56,872 nt of DNA from NCBI GenBank assembly GCA_900553465.1, contig USDT01000016.1, positions 1 through 56,872 of the forward strand, given 5' to 3'. Source of the DNA: an uncultured Prevotella sp. (lineage in GTDB: Bacteria > Bacteroidota > Bacteroidia > Bacteroidales > Bacteroidaceae). The position numbers and the translations under genes were made by a program. The notes under the pieces are model-generated. The model had not been told where the DNA came from. It did not search any database and saw only the letters and a list, made by a program, of their open reading frames with translations. Below are positions 52,154 through 56,872 of the stretch, in pieces; position 1 is the first letter of the stretch, and every line of letters starts with the position of its first letter.

Positions 52154-52226
52154 TGCTTTGTCCTTATGGTTTATATATGTTTTTATTATGTCATGCTGTC
52201 TGTTGTTCCTGTAGGGCAAGTGGCCG

Positions 52227-52802
52227 TCATTCGATGCCGAGCACCTCGTCCACCCACTGTTTCACTTCGTCGCGACCTGTTCCCTCGGCAAACCTCCGTC
52301 CGGGTCTCCAGTCGGCGTCGGGCGCACACTTGTGGAGCAGCTCGCCGCTCTTGCCCAACGGACTTGACGCCGACGTGCAGAACGGTATCACGGTCTTGCC
52401 CTTGAAGTCGCCGCCTTCGAGAAACGACTCTATGATACGCGGCGCTATGCCCCACCATATTGGATAGCCCACGAACACTATTTCGTAACGGTCGAGCTTC
52501 GGAGTGTCGCGGAACATCTGCGGACGCGCCGTGGCGTCGTGCTGCTCGCGGCTGCTGCGCGATTCGGCAGTACGGTAGTCAAGGTCTCTCGAGCTGTAAG
52601 GCAGCACCGGCTCTATGCGCCACACGTCGCCACCGGTTACGTAGGCTATGTGTTCGGCCACGGCTTTGGTGTTGCCCGTCACCGAGAAATAGGCCACGAG
52701 CACCTTCGACTTGTCGTCGCCGCCGCGGTTGCTTCCCTTGCACGACGACAGAGGCATGGACGCCGTAAGCAGGCATACCATGAAAAAAAGAAAACCTTTC
52801 AC
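52227..52802 (-). CDS. flavodoxin-like lipoprotein
   Basis: Exported lipoprotein flavodoxin of 191 residues: MKGFLFFMVCLLTASMPLSSC is a lipoprotein signal with Cys 21, followed by VLVAYFSVTGNTKAVAEHI (FMN loop) and VFVGYPIWWGIAPRIIESFLE, IPFCTSASSPLGKSG. An FMN protein outside the cytoplasm is unusual but recurs in this family. The start is GTG, with AAAGGAGG seven bases upstream; the overlapping ATG is followed at once by a stop. Promoter box at 52851-52858. First gene of the operon with the reductase and acetyltransferase. Confidence 0.87.
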   Translation of the reverse strand: MKGFLFFMVCLLTASMPLSSCKGSNRGGDDKSKVLVAYFSVTGNTKAVAEHIAYVTGGDVWRIEPVLPYSSRDLDYRTAESRSSREQHDATARPQMFRDTPKLDRYEIVFVGYPIWWGIAPRIIESFLEGGDFKGKTVIPFCTSASSPLGKSGELLHKCAPDADWRPGRRFAEGTGRDEVKQWVDEVLGIE

Positions 52803-52850
52803 ATTCTGTCCTCCTTTATGTTGTTATTGCGTATTCCTTGTCCGACGCTG

Positions 52851-52858
52851 CAAAATTA
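52851..52858 (-). promoter_or_regulatory. -7 box for the flavodoxin/acetyltransferase operon
   Basis: TAATTTTG on the minus strand, 49 bp before the GTG start; same TGCAAAATTA context as the fldA promoter. Confidence 0.55.
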
Positions 52859-53007
52859 CGAAATCGTGCGGCCGACAGACATACGCATATTACATGATTT
52901 TCTACCATTATCAACGAAAAACGCACGCGCCGGTCTTCTCTCCCGGCCCTAAGCATACATAAACAGCGGCCTGTCGCATCGCCATAACAACATTCGCCGC
53001 CCGCCGC

Positions 53008-53544
53008 TCACGCCTTTGTCATGCGGTAGCCCAGTGCCTTCAGCTCCACGGCCATGCCCATGAGATAGAGCTGGTGCAGGCAAGCCACATAGGCACGGAA
53101 AGCCTCCGGTGTGCCCGGCTCTATGTTCTCGTGGCGCAGCATGCTGTCGGTGCGGCCGGCACACTCGGCAACGAGCGCGCTCGTCTTCTTGCGACTGTCC
53201 TCGTCAAGAGCAAGCACGTCTTCCATAATGTGGTCGTCCATGCTGTCGTAGCCGCGTGCGTCGCGCAGCAATGCGTACAGGTCTGTGCGACAGCCGCAGT
53301 TCTCCCAGTCGGTGTCCCACAGCCGTGCGAGCGCCATTCCCACAAACATCATCCATCCGAACGACACAGTGGGCCAAGCACCATACTCTCTCACGCCGTC
53401 CGGCAGATAGGCTTCGCCCACCTCACGCCACTTGTCTTCCACGTCGGGACATTCGGGCATGCGTTCGTCTATAAGTCCCTGCTCCAGCAGATAGCGGCGC
53501 AAGTTCTCGCGTATCCTTACCTCAAAATCGTTTTTCTGTTCCAT
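53008..53544 (-). CDS. unrecognised conserved-looking cytoplasmic protein
   Basis: Protein of 178 residues from the ATG at 53544 (MEQKNDFEVRIRENLRRYLLEQGL); the frame opens 16 codons earlier. No signal peptide. Mostly helical by composition, with Trp/Tyr-rich segments (EYGAWPTVSFGWMMFVGMALARLWDTDWENCG) and a C-terminal helix YVACLHQLYLMGMAVELKALGYRM. I do not recognise the family. GC-rich codon use matches the local chromosome, so it lies on the host side of the mobile-element boundary. Its upstream region carries a diverged copy of the 88-bp promoter repeat. Confidence 0.65.
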   Translation of the reverse strand: MEQKNDFEVRIRENLRRYLLEQGLIDERMPECPDVEDKWREVGEAYLPDGVREYGAWPTVSFGWMMFVGMALARLWDTDWENCGCRTDLYALLRDARGYDSMDDHIMEDVLALDEDSRKKTSALVAECAGRTDSMLRHENIEPGTPEAFRAYVACLHQLYLMGMAVELKALGYRMTKA

Positions 53545-53663
53545 ATATGAAGTTTTGTTATGTTGTTTCCATTGTACGGCCGAACTTCTCACAACAGATA
53601 TCGTTCCTCCTTATTTATTAATAAAAACACTGTGTTGTGAAATCAACCGAAATTTAATTACTG

Positions 53664-53760
53664 ACAAAGATAGTGAAAGGTGAGTGCAATAGCAAAAGAA
53701 AAAGACACTGTTTCTTGGCTTTTGATATTGCCGAACCGCATCCTATCTTATACAAAGATA
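53664..53760 (-). repeat. diverged single unit of the 88-bp promoter repeat
   Basis: One 89-bp unit bounded by two minus-strand TATCTTTG boxes (53664-53671 and 53753-53760). It shares ATAGTGAAAGG-GAGTGCA and TTGCCGAACCGCATCCTAT with the tandem units at 38714-38915. It points at the unrecognised gene starting at 53544. Confidence 0.7.
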
Positions 53761-54106
53761 ACAAAACTCGCCCGATTTCGGATGGATTTAGGAAGAATAA
53801 TGTAAACTATTGGGCTTTCAGGGAGATACGCAGCATTATTCCGCATTTGTAAATGTGTGCTTTGAAGCCGTTTTTTGAATAGTTAAGCGAAAAAATTGCT
53901 ACCTATCCGTTGCCCATTCCAGTTGTATGGAGTTGTTTGAAAATCCTTTCTGCTCCGACCGTAAAGAACGCAGTTTCATCATTTTGGCTTAGCGAAGGTA
54001 CTTATTTTTTTTGAGATATGAAAAATATAGGTTCCGCAAGTCAATGGTGATAGCTTTGTCAATGTCTGACGATATTTTACATGCCGATGATTAACTCTGT
54101 CTCTGT

Positions 54107-54114
54107 TAATTTTG
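54107..54114 (+). promoter_or_regulatory. -7 box for the recombinase pair
   Basis: TAATTTTG ends six bases before the ATG at 54121, so a transcript starting at the usual distance would begin at or next to that ATG. Confidence 0.5.
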
Positions 54115-54120
54115 CAAACA

Positions 54121-55356
54121 ATGGAACAGATTATGAATCAGACAGATGTAAAGGTTTCGTTCTACCTTAAAAAGAGCGAGGCGGATGCCAGGGGAAACTG
54201 TCCCGTGATGGCACGGCTTATTGTCGGCAAGCACTCTGAAACAGCATTCAGTGTCAAGTTTCGTGTGCCACAGTCATTGTGGTCATCCGGACGGGCGTGT
54301 GGAAAAAGTGTTGCGGCAAGAGACATAAACAACAGACTGGATGAAATACGTGCTGCCGCGCTCGGCATCTATGCGGAACAATCTGCAATCCGTGAGGATG
54401 TAACAGCAGAGGATGTAAAGCATCAACTTTTGGGGATGGCTTCGGAACAGGAAACCCTATTAAGCTATTTCAGACTTTTCATTAGAAATTTCGAGAAACG
54501 TGTTGGGATCAATCGTACGGAAAAGACATTGAGGGCTTACCGTAATTCCTACAATCATCTGGTACGTTTTTTACAGATGCAATATAAGCTGTCAGATATC
54601 CCTTTTGCCGCATTGGACCGTTCCTTCATTGAAAAATATGACTTGTACCTACGTACGGAATGTTGTCTGGCTTCAGGCACAATAGTCAATCTTACCGTCC
54701 AACTGAAAACAATTGTCGGAGAAGCTATTGCTGACGGTATAATAACAGTATTCCCGTTTGTCGGATATGAACCGGTACATCCGAAACCGGAACAGAAATA
54801 TCTCACCTCCGAAGAATTGAATAGGATTATGACAACACCTCTCCATGATCAGATTCTTTATCATGTGAGAGATATGTTCCTGTTTTCCTGTTATACGGGT
54901 ATTCCCTATAGCGACATGTGTCTGCTGACAAATGAAAATCTTTCTCTCGCGGAAGATGGTACCTGGTGGATCAGGAGTTCTCGCAAGAAAACCGGTGTGG
55001 ATTTTGAAATACCGCTTATGGAACTGCCGTTCCATATTATTGAAAAATACCGCGATATGGCTCCTGAAGGAAAGCTTCTCCCCATGTATTCCAACAGTTC
55101 ATTGAATCGTTATTTGAAACGTATCGCCGAAATTTGCGGTATAGGACGTAAGCTGGTCTTCCATGCAGCCCGTCATACCTATGCGACAGAAATTACACTT
55201 TCCCATGGCGTACCGCTTGAAACGGTCAGCAAGATGTTGGGGCACAGTCGTATTGAGACCACACAGCATTACGCAAAGGTGACAGACAATAAGATAGATA
55301 CAGATACGAAAGCATTGGATAAAATAATTGCTGAGCGGTTTTCTGTAGTTATTTGA
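54121..55356 (+). CDS. tyrosine recombinase/integrase of the Bacteroidetes mobile-element type
   Basis: Site-specific DNA recombinase of 411 residues. An N-terminal arm-binding domain (about 5-85), a SAM-like core-binding domain (about 105-205) and the catalytic domain follow in the usual order. Catalytic residues visible: H348 and R351 in HAARHTYAT, H375 in LGHSRIETTQ and the nucleophile Y384 in HYAKV. The first Arg position reads CYTGIPYSD, that is, Pro where Arg is usual; loss of this Arg is known for IntDOT-type enzymes of Bacteroides elements. AT-richer codons than the chromosome to the left. The ATG at 54121 or the one at 54133 may be used (see promoter). 13 bp before the second recombinase. 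Confidence 0.92.
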   Translation: MEQIMNQTDVKVSFYLKKSEADARGNCPVMARLIVGKHSETAFSVKFRVPQSLWSSGRACGKSVAARDINNRLDEIRAAALGIYAEQSAIREDVTAEDVKHQLLGMASEQETLLSYFRLFIRNFEKRVGINRTEKTLRAYRNSYNHLVRFLQMQYKLSDIPFAALDRSFIEKYDLYLRTECCLASGTIVNLTVQLKTIVGEAIADGIITVFPFVGYEPVHPKPEQKYLTSEELNRIMTTPLHDQILYHVRDMFLFSCYTGIPYSDMCLLTNENLSLAEDGTWWIRSSRKKTGVDFEIPLMELPFHIIEKYRDMAPEGKLLPMYSNSSLNRYLKRIAEICGIGRKLVFHAARHTYATEITLSHGVPLETVSKMLGHSRIETTQHYAKVTDNKIDTDTKALDKIIAERFSVVI

Positions 55357-55369
55357 TAATGGCAAAAAT

Positions 55370-56695
55370 ATGAAAAGAAATACTGACAATATGGAAATCA
55401 AACGTCGCAGTACATTTGCGATACTGTTTTATATAAACCGCACCAAAGTCCGTAAGGATGGAACGTGCCAGTTGCTGTGCAAGATAAGCATAGATGCCAA
55501 ATGGGAACAGATAGGAACGAAAGTATCCGTCAATCCGGCCATCTGGAATCCTGAAAAAGGACGGGCTGACGGCCGCAGTGAGAATGCCATTACCGTCAAC
55601 CGGGCTATTGATGATCTGACCAAAGAAATCAAGGAGCATTACAGGCGGATTAAGAACAGTCTGGGATTTATTACGGCAGAGCAGGTAAAGAATGCCGTGA
55701 TGGGAGTCGGTCAGAAACCGCTAACTCTGCTGGCTCTTTTCAGAGAGCATAACGAGGAGTTTAAGAAACGTATCGGTGTGGATCGTATAAAGGAGAGTTA
55801 TGATTCCTACTTACGTTCATATAAGCACCTTTCGGCTTTCGTGCAGGAAAAACGCGGCGTAGAGGATGTACTGCTACGTAGTCTTGACCGTGTGTTCTAC
55901 GATGACTTTGAACTTTTTCTCAGGACGGACAGGAATTTAAGCCCGAAGAGCGTGCATGAACATCTTTACAGGCTGAAGAAGATGACCATGCGGGCTGTCA
56001 GCCAGGGAACAATCCGCCGTGATCCGTATTGTCGCCTTCATCCTGAACTGCCCAAACGGAAAAGTCGTCATCTGAAGCTGGAAGATCTGAAGACGCTGCT
56101 TACAACACCTGTCGAGAAGCCACAGCTTCAGTTTGTAAGGGATATGTTCATCTTCTCCACTTTTACCGGACTTGCCTATACGGATTTGAAAAAATTGAGG
56201 GTAAATGATATTACCCAATCTGAAGACGGTTCATGGTGGATCCATATCCATCGCCAGAAAACAGGAACACTGTCTTCTGTCCGATTGCTGGATATTCCGT
56301 TGAAGATAATAGAAAAATATCGGGAACAGAGAAAGGATGATAAGGTCTTCAATTTGTATAGTCGTACGTATTTCATTATGCTCGCCCACCAGTTGGGTGA
56401 AGTTTACGGATTTGAACTTACATTTCATAAGGCACGACACAATTTCGGAACCCATATAACCCTTTCATTGGGTGTTCCAATCGAGACAGTCGGCAAAATG
56501 ATGGGGCACATGCGTATTGAGACCACGCAGCTTTACGCCAAAGTGACTGACAGGAAAGTGGACGAGGACATGAAACGGCTGAAAGCAGCCGGAATGGATC
56601 GGATTCCTGGTCTGTATGAAGAAGATGTTATTGTCAAGAAACGAAGAAGGAGATTCGGATACCAATTGTCCGACAACAAAGAAACGACCTTGTAA
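55370..56695 (+). CDS. second tyrosine recombinase/integrase
   Basis: Recombinase of 441 residues with the same domain order as the preceding gene but clearly divergent sequence (RRSTFAILFYINRTKVRKDG opening, HHxRxHRY-type catalytic set). HKARHNFGT supplies the His/Arg pair, MMGHMRIETTQ the second His and Y389 in LYAKV the nucleophile. The first Arg position reads FTGLAYTD (Ala for Arg). A basic tail VKKRRRRFGYQL closes the protein. Tandem recombinases like this mark one end of integrative or transposon-like elements in Bacteroidetes. The stop codon lies inside a terminator. Confidence 0.92.
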   Translation: MKRNTDNMEIKRRSTFAILFYINRTKVRKDGTCQLLCKISIDAKWEQIGTKVSVNPAIWNPEKGRADGRSENAITVNRAIDDLTKEIKEHYRRIKNSLGFITAEQVKNAVMGVGQKPLTLLALFREHNEEFKKRIGVDRIKESYDSYLRSYKHLSAFVQEKRGVEDVLLRSLDRVFYDDFELFLRTDRNLSPKSVHEHLYRLKKMTMRAVSQGTIRRDPYCRLHPELPKRKSRHLKLEDLKTLLTTPVEKPQLQFVRDMFIFSTFTGLAYTDLKKLRVNDITQSEDGSWWIHIHRQKTGTLSSVRLLDIPLKIIEKYREQRKDDKVFNLYSRTYFIMLAHQLGEVYGFELTFHKARHNFGTHITLSLGVPIETVGKMMGHMRIETTQLYAKVTDRKVDEDMKRLKAAGMDRIPGLYEEDVIVKKRRRRFGYQLSDNKETTL

Positions 56696-56710
56696 AGAGG
56701 CCGTTTCTTT
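56678..56710. terminator. bidirectional terminator between recombinase 2 and the HTH gene
   Basis: AAAGAAACGACC pairs with GGCCGTTTCTTT (one mismatch) around TTGTAAAGA; the stem overlaps the recombinase stop codon. T-rich sequence follows on the + strand. Confidence 0.7.
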
Positions 56711-56720
56711 TACTTTTGCT

Positions 56721-56872
56721 TCATACCCATCGCTGTTCTTCCCTGCATCTTTTATAAGCGTCATCAAGAACTTTTTGTATGTCTGACTCTTTGTAAAGGG
56801 CTTTTCCCTGCACAAGATAGTAAGGTATCACACCGAGGGTCCGGTATTCCTGCAAGGTACGCCGGCTTACTT
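56721..56872 (-). CDS. helix-turn-helix (MerR/excisionase-like) DNA-binding protein, 3' end only
   Basis: Partial gene running off the right edge; 49 C-terminal residues are present. SRRTLQEYRTLGVIPYYLVQGKALYKESDIQKVL is the pattern of HTH_17/excisionase-type winged-helix proteins that often sit next to integrase genes in Bacteroidetes elements, where they control excision or transfer. Convergent to the recombinases, with a shared terminator. Confidence 0.75.
   Translation of the reverse strand, partial: VSRRTLQEYRTLGVIPYYLVQGKALYKESDIQKVLDDAYKRCREEQRWV

Larger units (their letters stand above)
53545..54120. other. junction between chromosome and integrated element
   Basis: A 576-bp gap in which base composition shifts from GC-rich to AT-rich. 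It holds the diverged promoter repeat (53664-53760) and the recombinase promoter (54107-54114). No tRNA is visible, and an attachment core cannot be fixed without the other end of the element. Confidence 0.5.

Noticed and set aside
53545..54120. tRNA attachment site for the integrated element
   Set aside because: No cloverleaf, anticodon stem or TTCGA-type T-loop could be found; the integration target remains unknown.

Overview
The window looks like chromosomal DNA from a gut-type Bacteroidales bacterium, most likely a Prevotellaceae (Prevotella/Segatella/Paraprevotella-like) organism. The evidence is seven proteins with type IX secretion (T9SS) type A C-terminal signals, promoters of the Bacteroidetes type (TAnnTTTG at -7), a hybrid two-component sensor with a periplasmic sugar-binding domain, DUF2023 next to flavodoxin, and glycan-degrading loci. 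Genus cannot be fixed from the sequence alone. No rRNA, tRNA or CRISPR was seen.

Layout. 1-7770 (+): three secreted T9SS cargo proteins, an M6-family metalloprotease between two choice-of-anchor J/FN3 proteins. 7927-8884 (-): long-chain flavodoxin and DUF2023. 9326-10207 (+): metallo-beta-lactamase-fold lipoprotein. 11118-13391 (-): DPP-IV-like S9 peptidase. 13506-14525 (-): AT-rich orphan with a PD-(D/E)XK nuclease signature. 14836-15890 (+): lrgA-lrgB. 16272-22202 (+): sialidase-fold/CBM9 protein, duplicated ricin-like/CBM-like protein and a GH99-like (WbsX) protein. 23106-31759 (-): an alpha-galactoside/fructoside utilization locus (outer-membrane barrel, GH32, GH36 alpha-galactosidase, MFS sugar transporter, fructokinase), which fits raffinose-family sugars or sucrose. 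32214-35306 (+): secreted metallophosphoesterase with three Ig-like repeats. 36008-38704 (-): hybrid two-component regulator. 39249-42661 (+): galactose-binding-like protein and GH127. 42866-50055 (+): DKNYY repeat protein, GH3-type acyl-adenylating enzyme, Ig-like lipoprotein, DUF3108 protein and a GH78-like rhamnosidase. 50983-52802 (-): acetyltransferase and two flavodoxin-fold proteins. 53008-53544 (-): unknown. 54121-56872: two tandem tyrosine recombinases and the 3' end of a helix-turn-helix gene, the edge of an integrated mobile element.

The most unusual structure is outside the genes. Every convergent (tail-to-tail) junction longer than 200 bp (10208-11117, 22203-23105, 35307-36007, 50056-50982) holds a copy of one composite repeat of about 400 bp. 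Its modules are an array of roughly 11-bp units alternating GTTTCA and GATAT (or complements), a CGCGAATTTGCG-type hairpin that also encodes a conserved peptide, and an AT-rich TTTTTTGTCAAAA block. Three of the four regions also carry ARG-box-like TGYATAAATATNCA palindromes. A second repeat family, with an 88-bp unit, carries a -7 promoter box and is tandemly duplicated upstream of the hybrid sensor gene; a diverged single unit lies upstream of the gene ending at 53008.

All assignments are from reading translations and motifs by eye. No database search or structure prediction was run.
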